From Roseovarius sp. THAF27 (GTDB taxonomy: Bacteria > Pseudomonadota > Alphaproteobacteria > Rhodobacterales > Rhodobacteraceae), in NCBI RefSeq assembly GCF_009363655.1, contig NZ_CP045393.1, positions 62,001 through 126,000 on the forward strand: a DNA stretch of 64,000 bases, written 5' to 3'. Shown here piece by piece: positions 33,087 through 40,381 of the stretch. Both the position numbers and the translations under genes were made by a program. Every line of letters starts with the position of its first letter. Position 1 is the stretch's first letter. Below the pieces are notes generated by a model. It was not told the origin of the DNA, did no database searches, and saw nothing but the letters and a program-made list of their open reading frames with translations.

Positions 33087-35912
33087 ATGCTGGATCAGCC
33101 CAAACTGGACACCTCGCCCAAGGTATCCGACGAGGTGCGCAAGACGACCTGCTACATGTGCGCCTGCCGCTGCGGGATCAACGTGCATATGAAGGAGGGC
33201 AAGGTTGCCTATATCGAGGGCAACCGCGACCACCCGGTGAACAAGGGTGTTCTTTGCGCCAAGGGCAGTGCGGGGATCATGCAGCACAACGCGCCGGCGC
33301 GTCTGCGCGCGCCGTTGAAGCGGGTCGGGCCGAGGGGGTCGGGCGAGTTCGAGGAGATCAGCTGGGACGAGGCGCTGGAGATCGCCACCGGATGGCTGGA
33401 GCCGCTGCGGCAGAAGGCGCCGGAGAAGCTGGCGTTCTTCACCGGGCGCGACCAGAGCCAGAGCTTTACCAGCTTCTGGGCGCAGAATTTCGGGACGCCG
33501 AACTATGCGGCGCATGGCGGGTTCTGTTCCGTAAACATGGCGGCGGCGGGCATCTACACGATGGGCGGCGCGTTCTGGGAGTTCGGGCAGCCGGACTGGG
33601 AGAACACCAAGCTGTTCATGATTTTCGGCGTGGCCGAGGACCATGACAGCAACCCGATCAAGATGGGAATAGGTCGGGTGAAGGATCGCGGCGCCAAGGT
33701 GATCGGGGTGAACCCGATCCGGTCGGGATATAACGCGGTGGCCGATGAATGGGTCGGGATCACGCCGGGGACGGATGGTCTGTTCATACTGGCGCTGGTG
33801 CATGAACTGCTGCGCGCGGGGAAGATCGACCTGCGGTACCTAGCGGAGTATACCAACGCGCCGGTGCTGGTGAATTGCGATGAGAGTTCGCCCGAACATG
33901 GGCTGCTGATGCGCGATGAGAACGGCAAGCTGCTGGTGATCGACCGGGCGACAGGGCACCCTGCGCCGTTCGACAAGAAAGGCGTGAAGCCGGACTTGTC
34001 GGCCAGTTATGAGACGGATGGCGTGACGCACCGGCCGGTGATGCACCTGCTGGCCGAACGCTATATGGGCAAGGAATACGCGCCCGAGGCCGTGGCGGAA
34101 CGCTGTGGCGTCAGCGCGCGGCGCATCCGGGCGATTGCCGCGGAACTGGCGCGCGTGGCCTTCGAGGAAGAGATTGTTCTGGACCGGGAGTGGACGGATT
34201 TCCGGGGGCAGACCCACAAGACGATGGTGGGCCGTCCGGTGAGTTTCCACGCGATGCGCGGGATCTCGGCGCATTCCAACGGATTCCAGACCTGCCGGAG
34301 CCTGCACCTGTTGCAGATCCTGCTGGGCTCGGTCGAGGTGCCGGGAGGCTTCCGGTTCAAGCCGCCGTATCCCAAGCCCGTGAGCATCCACCCGACGCCG
34401 CATTGCAAGGTGACGCCGGGCAAGCCGCTGGATGGACCGCACCTTGGGTTCGTGCGCGGGCCGGAGGATCTGGCGCTGAAGGACGACGGGACACCTGCGC
34501 GGATCGACAAGGCCTTCACCTGGGAGAACCCGATGAGCGCGCATGGCATGATGCACATGGTCATCAGCAATGCCCATGCGGGGGACCCGTACAAGATCGA
34601 TACGCTGTTCATGTACATGGCGAACATGGCGTGGAATTCGACGATGAACACGCGCGGCGTGATCGACATGCTGACGGACACCGACGAGGACGGCGAATAC
34701 GTCATTCCGCATATCATCTATTCGGATGCGTATAGTTCCGAGATGGTCGCCTATTCCGACCTGATCCTGCCCGACACGACCTATCTTGAGCGGCATGATT
34801 GTATCAGCCTGCTGGACCGCCCGATCTGCGAGGCGGATGCCGCCGCGGACGCGATCCGCTGGCCGGTGGTGGAGCCGGACCGAGATGTGAAGGGGTTCCA
34901 GACGGCGCTGGTCCTGCTGGCCAACAAGATGAAGCTGCCGGGCTTCACCAACGAGGATGGCAGCGCCAAGTGGGCGGACTATGCCGATTACATCGTCAAC
35001 CACGAGCGCAAGCCGGGGATCGGCCCGCTGGCTGGATGGCGCAAAGGCGAGGAGGGGCTGACCCACGGGCGCGGGGCGCCCAATGAGGATCAGCTGAAGA
35101 AGTATATCGAGAATGGCGGGTTCTTCGTGAACCATATCGCCGAAGAGCACGCCTATATGAAGCCATGGAACATGGGCTATCAGGAATGGGCAGTGGGCAT
35201 GGGCCTGTATGACAGCCAACAGCCTTATATCTTTGACCTTTATGCCGAGACGATGCGCAAGTTCCAGTTGGCCGCCGAGGGGCATGGCGAACGGCAGCCC
35301 CCCGAGCATCTGCGTGAGCGGATCAAGGCGACGCTGGACCCGCTGCCGGTGTGGTACCCGCCCTTCGAGGACGGGCATGTGGACCCGGTGGAATATCCCG
35401 TGCACGCGCTGACCCAGCGGCCGATGGCGATGTACCATTCCTGGGGAAGCCAGAACGCGTGGCTGCGGCAGATTCACGGCCGCAATCCGCTGTACCTGCC
35501 GACCAAGATCTGGGAGGCGAACGGGTTTGCCGAGGGGGATTGGGCGCGTGTGACCTCGGCGCATGGAGAGATCACGGTGCCGGTGGCGCACATGGCGGCG
35601 CTGAACGAGAATACGGTCTGGACGTGGAACGCGATTGGCAAGCGCAAGGGCGCCTGGGCGCTGGAAAAAGACGCGCCGGAGGCCACGAAGGGTTTCTTGC
35701 TGAACCACCTTATCCACGAGTTGTTGCCGCCCAAGGGGGACGGGTTACGTTGGGCGAACAGTGATCCGGTCACCGGGCAGGCGGCATGGTTCGATCTGCG
35801 CGTGAAGATCGAGAAGACGGCGGCGCCCGACGAGGTGCATCCGACATTCGCGCCGATCCGGTCGCCGGTGGGGACCGGGCCGGACGAGTTGCGCTGGAAG
35901 GTGGGCAAATGA
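33087..35912 (+). CDS. soeA: Sulfite dehydrogenase molybdopterin subunit SoeA
   Basis: Cytoplasmic molybdopterin enzyme of 941 residues in the DMSO reductase/polysulfide reductase family. A [4Fe-4S] motif C22-x2-C25-x3-C29-x27-C57 opens the protein; the Mo ligand is probably Cys147 in AHGGFCSV. Molybdopterin oxidoreductase domain to about residue 720, then a molydopterin-binding C-terminal domain (YHSWGSQNAWLRQIHGRNPLYLPTKIWEANG). No Tat signal, so it is cytoplasmic. Position after xsc-pta-ackA and before soeB and soeC, as in Roseobacters, identifies SoeA, which oxidises cytoplasmic sulfite to sulfate. A formate dehydrogenase-like reading was considered and dropped. RBS AAAGGGAGG before ATG. 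Confidence 0.93.
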   Translation: MLDQPKLDTSPKVSDEVRKTTCYMCACRCGINVHMKEGKVAYIEGNRDHPVNKGVLCAKGSAGIMQHNAPARLRAPLKRVGPRGSGEFEEISWDEALEIATGWLEPLRQKAPEKLAFFTGRDQSQSFTSFWAQNFGTPNYAAHGGFCSVNMAAAGIYTMGGAFWEFGQPDWENTKLFMIFGVAEDHDSNPIKMGIGRVKDRGAKVIGVNPIRSGYNAVADEWVGITPGTDGLFILALVHELLRAGKIDLRYLAEYTNAPVLVNCDESSPEHGLLMRDENGKLLVIDRATGHPAPFDKKGVKPDLSASYETDGVTHRPVMHLLAERYMGKEYAPEAVAERCGVSARRIRAIAAELARVAFEEEIVLDREWTDFRGQTHKTMVGRPVSFHAMRGISAHSNGFQTCRSLHLLQILLGSVEVPGGFRFKPPYPKPVSIHPTPHCKVTPGKPLDGPHLGFVRGPEDLALKDDGTPARIDKAFTWENPMSAHGMMHMVISNAHAGDPYKIDTLFMYMANMAWNSTMNTRGVIDMLTDTDEDGEYVIPHIIYSDAYSSEMVAYSDLILPDTTYLERHDCISLLDRPICEADAAADAIRWPVVEPDRDVKGFQTALVLLANKMKLPGFTNEDGSAKWADYADYIVNHERKPGIGPLAGWRKGEEGLTHGRGAPNEDQLKKYIENGGFFVNHIAEEHAYMKPWNMGYQEWAVGMGLYDSQQPYIFDLYAETMRKFQLAAEGHGERQPPEHLRERIKATLDPLPVWYPPFEDGHVDPVEYPVHALTQRPMAMYHSWGSQNAWLRQIHGRNPLYLPTKIWEANGFAEGDWARVTSAHGEITVPVAHMAALNENTVWTWNAIGKRKGAWALEKDAPEATKGFLLNHLIHELLPPKGDGLRWANSDPVTGQAAWFDLRVKIEKTAAPDEVHPTFAPIRSPVGTGPDELRWKVGK

Positions 35913-35915
35913 GCG

Positions 35916-36025
35916 CGGGAATTTTCTTGAAAGAAAATTGCCAAGACTTTTCGAAAAGTCTTTGGCGGAAAATGCGTATTTTCCGGCCCATTTTCTGCGC
36001 AGAAAATGGTGCGGAGGTGCGGCGG
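35916..36025. repeat. Four-palindrome mosaic element between soeA and the next gene
   Basis: Four palindromes in about 90 bp: AATTTTCTT-ga-AAGAAAATT (35920-35939); AAGACTTTTCGAAAAGTCTT (35943-35962, perfect); CGGAAAAT-gcgt-ATTTTCCG (35966-35985); CATTTTCTGCGCAGAAAATG (35989-36008, perfect). TGAGCG flanks it on both sides (35910-35915, 36026-36031), like a target duplication. It is much more AT-rich than the genes. It separates the soeA stop from the following small gene. Looks like a miniature inserted repeat. Confidence 0.8.
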
Positions 36026-36177
36026 TGAGCGGCAAGACTCTGACGTTAATCGCCATACTGGCGTTCGTGATCTTCGTGGTCGGGACCTTCGTGTGGTTCA
36101 TCGGCAAATGGAATGCGAGCGAGGACGAGGCCCTGACCGGCGCCGTCCCAGCCAAGACAGAGGAGCGGCAGGCATGA
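36025..36177 (+). CDS. Small single-helix membrane protein in the soe operon
   Basis: A 50-residue protein: MSGKTLTLIAILAFVIFVV... forms one strong membrane helix (about residues 5-26, ending GTFVWFIGKW), then a charged tail NASEDEALTGAVPAKTEERQA. Start GTG at 36025 has GGAGG 7-8 nt upstream; the soeB ATG overlaps its stop (ATGA). Such a gene between soeA and soeB is not among the three named Soe subunits; it may be an assembly or anchoring factor, or an extra subunit (inference). The GTGAGCGGCAAG start echoes the ATGAGCG at the soeA end, suggesting that soeA and this gene originally overlapped before the palindrome element entered. Confidence 0.72.
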   Translation: MSGKTLTLIAILAFVIFVVGTFVWFIGKWNASEDEALTGAVPAKTEERQA

Positions 36178-36953
36178 CGACGCTTCCCGAGACAACACGG
36201 CGCAAGATGGGGCTAGTGATCGACCTGGACACGTGCGTCGGCTGTCACGCCTGTGTGGTAAGCTGCAAGGGGTGGAACACCGAGAATTACGGCGCGCCGC
36301 TGAGCGATCAGGACCCTTATGGCGATGACCCGCGCGGCACCTTCCTGAACCGGGTGCATTCCTACGAGGTGCAGCCTCTGGCCGAGAGCGGGATGTCGCA
36401 TCCGGCGGCGCAGCTCATTCACTTCCCCAAGTCCTGCCTGCATTGCGAGGACGCACCATGCGTGACCGTATGTCCGACCGGCGCAAGCTATAAGCGGGTC
36501 GAGGACGGGATCGTGTTGGTGAACGAGAGCGATTGCATCGGCTGCGGGCTGTGTGCCTGGGCCTGTCCCTATGGCGCGCGCGAGATGGACGCGGCGGAGG
36601 GCGTGATGAAGAAATGCACGCTGTGTGTCGACCGGATCTACAACGACAATCTGCCCGAGGAGGACCGGGTGCCGGCCTGCGTGCGCACCTGCCCGGCGGG
36701 GGCGCGGCATTTCGGGGATCTGGGCGATCCGGAGAGCGACGTGTCGAAACTGGTCGAGGAGCGCGGCGGAATGGACCTGATGCCCGAGCAGGGCACGAAG
36801 CCCGTGAACCAGTACCTGCCGCCGCGGCCCAAGGACCAGGTGATGGCGGCCCCCGACGCGCAGATCGACGTTCTGGCGCCGCTGCTGGCCCCGGTGGCCG
36901 AGGAGCCGAAAGGGTTCATTGGCTGGCTCGACAAGGCTCTGGAGAAGATCTGA
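36174..36953 (+). CDS. soeB: Sulfite dehydrogenase iron-sulfur subunit SoeB
   Basis: Ferredoxin-type electron transfer subunit of 259 residues with four [4Fe-4S] motifs, as in DmsB/PsrB: CVGCHACVVSCKGWN (from about residue 21), CLHCEDAPCVTVCPTG, CIGCGLCAWACPYGAREMDAAEGVMKKCTLCVDR, and CVRTCPAGAR. It passes electrons from SoeA to the membrane subunit. Start ATG overlaps the small-protein stop, end is coupled to soeC (1-bp overlap, TGATG). Confidence 0.94.
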   Translation: MTTLPETTRRKMGLVIDLDTCVGCHACVVSCKGWNTENYGAPLSDQDPYGDDPRGTFLNRVHSYEVQPLAESGMSHPAAQLIHFPKSCLHCEDAPCVTVCPTGASYKRVEDGIVLVNESDCIGCGLCAWACPYGAREMDAAEGVMKKCTLCVDRIYNDNLPEEDRVPACVRTCPAGARHFGDLGDPESDVSKLVEERGGMDLMPEQGTKPVNQYLPPRPKDQVMAAPDAQIDVLAPLLAPVAEEPKGFIGWLDKALEKI

Positions 36954-37825
36954 TGCATCCTGCACCGTCCGTTATCGTATTCACCACGCTGTCGGGCCTT
37001 GGGTTCGGCTTGCTCTTTTGGCTGGGGCTGGGGGTCATCGTGCCCACCGGATGGGTCGCGTTCACGTTCTTCGTGATCGCCTACCTTCTGGCGGTGGGCG
37101 GGCTGATGGCGTCGACCTTTCACCTGGGGCACCCGGAGCGGGCGCTGAAGGCGTTCACGCAATGGCGGTCGTCATGGCTGAGCCGGGAGGGCGTGTCCTC
37201 GGTCGCGGCGCTGGTCGTGATGGCGATCTATGGCGCGGGGCTGGTATTTTTCGACACGGCCTGGATGCTGGTGGGGATGATCGGCGCGGGGCTGTCGGCG
37301 GTGACGGTGTTCACCACCTCGATGATCTACACGCAGATGAAGACGGTGCCGCGCTGGAATACGCCGCTGACGCCGCTCTTGTTCATGGCGATTGCGCTGG
37401 CGGGTGGCGCCTTGCTGGCCGGGCAGGTGGCGCTTGCGCTGATCCTGATGCCCGTCGCGGCCGCCGTGCAGGTCATCTGGTGGCTGCGCGGGGACAAGGC
37501 GCTGGCGCAGAGCGGGACGGATATGGCCACCGCGACGGGGTTGGGGAGCATCGGCACGGTCAGGGCGTTCGAGCCGCCGCATACGGGCAACAACTACCTC
37601 TTGCGGGAGTTCGTCTACGTGGTGGGGCGCAAGCATGCGCAGAAGCTGCGGATGATCGCGCTCTTGTTCGGCTACACGGTGCCGTTCGTCCTGCTGCTGG
37701 TGCCGTTTTCGCATATCGCGGCGCTGGTCGCTGTGCTGGCGCATCTGGGCGGGATCGCGGCGTCGCGCTGGCTGTTCTTTGCCGAGGCCGAGCACGTGGT
37801 GGGCCTCTATTACGGCAAACGCTAG
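36953..37825 (+). CDS. soeC: Sulfite dehydrogenase membrane anchor SoeC
   Basis: Integral membrane protein of 290 residues, DmsC/NrfD-like, with about eight hydrophobic segments. It anchors SoeAB to the inner face of the membrane and passes electrons to the quinone pool. STFHLGHPERALKAFTQWRSSWLSREG is the characteristic DmsC-family loop, WNTPLTPLLFMA and LRMIALLFGYTVPF are others. Its stop is only 2 bp from the convergent DUF1523 stop, so transcription termination there must be by other means. Confidence 0.92.
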   Translation: MHPAPSVIVFTTLSGLGFGLLFWLGLGVIVPTGWVAFTFFVIAYLLAVGGLMASTFHLGHPERALKAFTQWRSSWLSREGVSSVAALVVMAIYGAGLVFFDTAWMLVGMIGAGLSAVTVFTTSMIYTQMKTVPRWNTPLTPLLFMAIALAGGALLAGQVALALILMPVAAAVQVIWWLRGDKALAQSGTDMATATGLGSIGTVRAFEPPHTGNNYLLREFVYVVGRKHAQKLRMIALLFGYTVPFVLLLVPFSHIAALVAVLAHLGGIAASRWLFFAEAEHVVGLYYGKR

Positions 37826-37827
37826 GC

Positions 37828-38424
37828 TTACAGGCGGTCGCGGCCCGGTTTCGGATCGGTCAGGCCCCATTCATCCGTGACGGGATCCACCCGGCGTTCG
37901 CGGAAGCGCACCCAGCGGGCGCGGATGGCCCAGACGAGCGCCGCGAGCATCGTCAGGAAGATGATGTTGAACCACGGAATGATAGTGACGTTCGGGCCCT
38001 CGACTCTCGCCACCGAGATGGCGTTGGGAAAGATCGACAGGAACTCGTTGCGCCAGCCGTAATGGGTGATCGATACCCATTTCGGCGTCTCAGAAGTGGA
38101 GCGCTGATCGGCGGCCTCGGCTTGAAGGTTCGTGGTGTCGAACTTGAAATACGGCGGCCAGCCCCAGCCGGTATCCTCGTTGCGGTAGACCATGACCTCG
38201 CCATCGGCGAGGCGGGTCTGGATGAAGAAGATGTCGCGGTTGACCGTGCCTTCGGCGTCGCCGCTGCCGACGTTCGACCAGAAGATCGAGTTTTCGCCGA
38301 AGTCGATGCGCTTCTCATAGGTGTCTGTGATGCGCGCGATGTCGTGTTGCGGCAGGGTGTAGTGCAGAAAGCCCGCGACCAGCAGCCAGAAGGCGGCGAC
38401 GAAGATCCATTTGACGTAGTGCAT
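37828..38424 (-). CDS. DUF1523 family membrane protein
   Basis: 198-residue protein with an N-terminal membrane helix (MHYVKWIFVAAFWLLVAGFLHYTLP) and a C-terminal one (WFNIIFLTMLAALVWAIRARW), with a conserved periplasmic part between them: DTYEKRIDFGENSIFW, FIQTRLADGEVMVYRNEDTGWGWPPYFKFD, VSITHYGWRNEFLSIFPNA. This is the DUF1523 signature, common in Rhodobacterales; function unknown. Start at 38424 (MHYVKW) rather than 38502 because the added N terminus is uncharacteristic. It converges on soeC with 2 bp between stops. Confidence 0.9.
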   Translation of the reverse strand: MHYVKWIFVAAFWLLVAGFLHYTLPQHDIARITDTYEKRIDFGENSIFWSNVGSGDAEGTVNRDIFFIQTRLADGEVMVYRNEDTGWGWPPYFKFDTTNLQAEAADQRSTSETPKWVSITHYGWRNEFLSIFPNAISVARVEGPNVTIIPWFNIIFLTMLAALVWAIRARWVRFRERRVDPVTDEWGLTDPKPGRDRL

Positions 38425-38574
38425 GGCGGCCCCTTGCGGTTGTGTGTTTGCTTTCGGTTCAGCGCCGATGCGCCGGCTGTTGTGCGCGATATAGTGTGAC
38501 ATTGACCCGGGGGACAGGGCAAACCGGGATCTGGTTTGCGGTGTCGCTTCGGGGTTGGCTTTTGCGCCATGATG

Positions 38575-38595
38575 TATACTCCTGAACGAAGTTCA
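38575..38595 (+). promoter_or_regulatory. tetR promoter -10 and operator site 1
   Basis: TATACT (38575-38580) is a good -10 box, and TGAACGAAGTTCA (38583-38595), a TGAAC-N3-GTTCA palindrome, follows within 3 bp, covering the expected transcription start of the TetR gene. This suggests autorepression. Confidence 0.7.
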
Positions 38596-38609
38596 AGTTC
38601 GGAGGCTGC

Positions 38610-39209
38610 ATGGCGGGTAAAGTTGAAGCGCGGCGCGACGCGCTGCGAAAGACGTTGATCGACCTGGCAGAGGTGAAGGTGACGGAAGGCGGTCTGGCCG
38701 CGGTCAAGGCGCGGGAGCTGGCACGGGAGGCGGGGTGCGCGCTGGGGGCGATTTACAATGTGTTCGGCGACTTGCACGACATCGTGATCGCGGTGAACGG
38801 ACGGACCTTCGGGCGGCTTGGGCAGGCCGTCGAGACCAGCCTGAAAGATCGCGCGCATGACAGTCCGACCGATCGCATGATCGCGATGTCAGAGGCCTAT
38901 CTTGATTTTGCGGAGGGCAATCGCAACGCCTGGCGCACCCTTTTCGAGGTGCAGACAGTGGCCGGGGTCGAGGCGCCGGATTGGTACCACGACCAGATGA
39001 AACGCCTGTTCGGCCTCATCGAAGACCCGGTGCGCGACTGCTTTCCGGACATGTCGGACGAGGACGTGGTGCTGATGGCGCGGGCGCTGTTTTCGTCGGT
39101 GCACGGGATCGTCGCACTCGGACTGGACAACCAGGTGTCAGAGGTGTCGCGCGCCGACATGACCCGGATGATCGCACTGGTGATCGGGAATGTCACCGGA
39201 AACAAATAG
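38610..39209 (+). CDS. TetR regulator of the pspA-yiaA-like operon
   Basis: 199-residue TetR-type regulator. Helix-turn-helix at about residues 12-55 (RKTLIDLAEVKVTEGGLAAVKARELAREAGCALGAIYNVFGDLHDIV), with a ligand domain resembling the WHG/TetR_C_13 group (NRNAWRTLFEVQTVAGVEAPDWYHDQMKRLF). One TGAAC-N3-GTTCA palindrome sits at its promoter and three more between it and the downstream operon; the four copies strongly suggest that it represses itself and the pspA-like gene. An AGTTCGGAGG sequence provides the RBS. Inducer unknown. Confidence 0.9.
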   Translation: MAGKVEARRDALRKTLIDLAEVKVTEGGLAAVKARELAREAGCALGAIYNVFGDLHDIVIAVNGRTFGRLGQAVETSLKDRAHDSPTDRMIAMSEAYLDFAEGNRNAWRTLFEVQTVAGVEAPDWYHDQMKRLFGLIEDPVRDCFPDMSDEDVVLMARALFSSVHGIVALGLDNQVSEVSRADMTRMIALVIGNVTGNK

Positions 39210-39213
39210 TTTC

Positions 39214-39226
39214 TGAACATCGTTCA
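39214..39226. promoter_or_regulatory. TetR operator site 2
   Basis: TGAACATCGTTCA, TGAAC-N3-GTTCA palindrome, 5 bp after the tetR stop. Start-to-start spacing to site 3 is 23 bp, about two helical turns. Confidence 0.75.
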
Positions 39227-39235
39227 AAATATTTC

Positions 39236-39263
39236 TTGAACATCGTTCAAAACACTGTATATG
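39236..39263 (+). promoter_or_regulatory. Promoter of the pspA-like operon
   Basis: TTGAAC (39236-39241) and TATATG (39258-39263) spaced by 16 bp form a plausible sigma-70 promoter. The -35 box is embedded in operator site 3, so bound repressor would block polymerase. Confidence 0.6.
39237..39249. promoter_or_regulatory. TetR operator site 3
   Basis: TGAACATCGTTCA, identical to site 2, overlapping the -35 box of the operon promoter. Confidence 0.75.
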
Positions 39264-39271
39264 TCTAATCA

Positions 39272-39284
39272 TGAACATTGTTCA
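39272..39284. promoter_or_regulatory. TetR operator site 4
   Basis: TGAACATTGTTCA, one base from sites 2 and 3, lying about 9 bp after the -10 and 17 bp before the pspA-like ATG. Confidence 0.75.
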
Positions 39285-39300
39285 AGAAAGGGATTGGAAT

Positions 39301-39975
39301 ATGTTCACGACACTGAAGACATTGATCGCCGGGGCGAATGCGCGGGCGGAGGAGCAGGTCAAGGACGCCTTCGCGATCGAGTTGATCGATCAGAAGATCC
39401 GCGACTCGGATGCGCAGTTGCGGGCGGCGAAAGCGACCCTGGCCTCGCTTATTCAGCGGCAGAGGTCGGAAAAACGGATCCTCGACGCGTTGCAAGGTCG
39501 GATCGACACGATGGTGCGACGGGCGGAAGATGCCTTGGCTGCAGAGCGCGAAGACCTTGCCCGACAGGCGGCGGATGCCGTCGCGACGATGGAAAACGAG
39601 GCGCAGCTTCGACAGGGCACGGTCGACCGGCTGGAGGCCAAGGTGATCCGGCTGCGCGGAAGCGTGGAAGTGGCGCATCGCCGGCTGATTGACCTCAAGC
39701 AAGGCGCGGTGACGGCCCGGGCCATCCGGCGCGAGCAGCAGGTTCAGGGCTCGCTGCGGACCACGATCGGAAACACCTCGGCCGCGGACGAGGCCGAAGA
39801 GCTGATCGCGCGGGTCGTGGGACGGGATGACCCGTTCGAGCAATCGCAGATCCTTCAGGGGATCGAGGCGGACCTGAACCACGAAAGCCTGGATGCCCGC
39901 ATGGAGGCGCAGGGTTTCGGCCCGGTGACGAAAGTGACGGCGGACCAGGTGCTGGACCGGCTGAAGCGCAAGTAA
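39301..39975 (+). CDS. PspA/IM30 family coiled-coil protein
   Basis: 224-residue protein of the phage-shock/IM30-Vipp1 class. It begins MFTTLKTLIAGANARAEEQVKDAFAIELIDQKIRD, followed by a long coiled coil rich in Glu/Arg/Ala (about residues 25-155), typical of ESCRT-III-like PspA proteins that assemble on the membrane under stress. The C-terminal region (DEAEELIARVVGRDDPFEQSQILQGIEADL) is also family-like. ATG at 39301 with GAAAGGGATTGG upstream; an earlier ATG at 39271 lies in operator 4. It is controlled by the TetR gene upstream instead of a PspF-type activator. Confidence 0.85.
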   Translation: MFTTLKTLIAGANARAEEQVKDAFAIELIDQKIRDSDAQLRAAKATLASLIQRQRSEKRILDALQGRIDTMVRRAEDALAAEREDLARQAADAVATMENEAQLRQGTVDRLEAKVIRLRGSVEVAHRRLIDLKQGAVTARAIRREQQVQGSLRTTIGNTSAADEAEELIARVVGRDDPFEQSQILQGIEADLNHESLDARMEAQGFGPVTKVTADQVLDRLKRK

Positions 39976-40012
39976 CCGAGCTTTTATTTTCTACTGAACG
40001 AGGAGACGACCA

Positions 40013-40318
40013 ATGCAATTCAATGACAAACCCGACAATACCGTGATCATGGCCTTCAACGCGATTGGCGTTGCGGCGGCTTATGTGCTGCTGGGCATGT
40101 CGCTGTGGCTTTCGACCGAAGTGCCGCTGTCGACCAAAGGGTTCTGGGGGGTCGCGGTGCTGCTGCTGACGCTGAGCCTGGTGAATTTCGTGAAATACCG
40201 GTTCGAGAACCAGGCGCGGATCGACCGGATCAACCGGATCGAAGAAGCCAGGAACGAGAAACTGTTGGAGGATTACGTGGGCGAGAGCTATGGGCCCGAG
40301 CGCAAGGACGCGGCATAG
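40013..40318 (+). CDS. YiaA/YiaB-like inner membrane protein
   Basis: 101-residue protein with two membrane helices (about residues 12-31 and 43-62) and a charged cytoplasmic tail (RFENQARIDRINRIEEARNEKLLEDYVGESYGPERKDAA), resembling the YiaA/B family, which consists of one or two YiaAB domains. It lies 37 bp after the pspA-like gene, preceded by GAGGAGACG as RBS, and ahead of a strong terminator, so it is the last gene of the TetR-controlled unit. A role as membrane partner of the PspA-like protein is inferred. Confidence 0.83.
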   Translation: MQFNDKPDNTVIMAFNAIGVAAAYVLLGMSLWLSTEVPLSTKGFWGVAVLLLTLSLVNFVKYRFENQARIDRINRIEEARNEKLLEDYVGESYGPERKDAA

Positions 40319-40344
40319 GTTAGTGCCACAGATCAGGGCTGAAG

Positions 40345-40375
40345 CGCCCCCCGGGATTTTTCCGGGGGGCGTTTT
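40345..40375. terminator. Intrinsic terminator after the pspA-yiaA unit
   Basis: CGCCCCCCGG - 7 nt - CCGGGGGGCG followed by TTTT on the plus strand. It lies between convergent genes; on the minus strand it is preceded by T-rich loop sequence only, so it mainly serves the plus-strand unit. Confidence 0.88.
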
Positions 40376-40381
40376 CGTGTT

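Noticed and set aside
33840..35717. 625-codon open frame opposite soeA
   Set aside because: Antisense of soeA with low-complexity composition; no start context or family.
33087..35912. Formate dehydrogenase or thiosulfate/polysulfide reductase for soeA
   Set aside because: No Tat signal (unlike periplasmic Psr/Phs), and position after xsc-pta with soeB and soeC favours sulfite dehydrogenase.
35909..36028. 39-residue frame MSAGIFLKENCQDFSK...
   Set aside because: Encoded by the palindromic element itself; its sequence follows from the repeats and has no RBS of its own apart from the soeA end.
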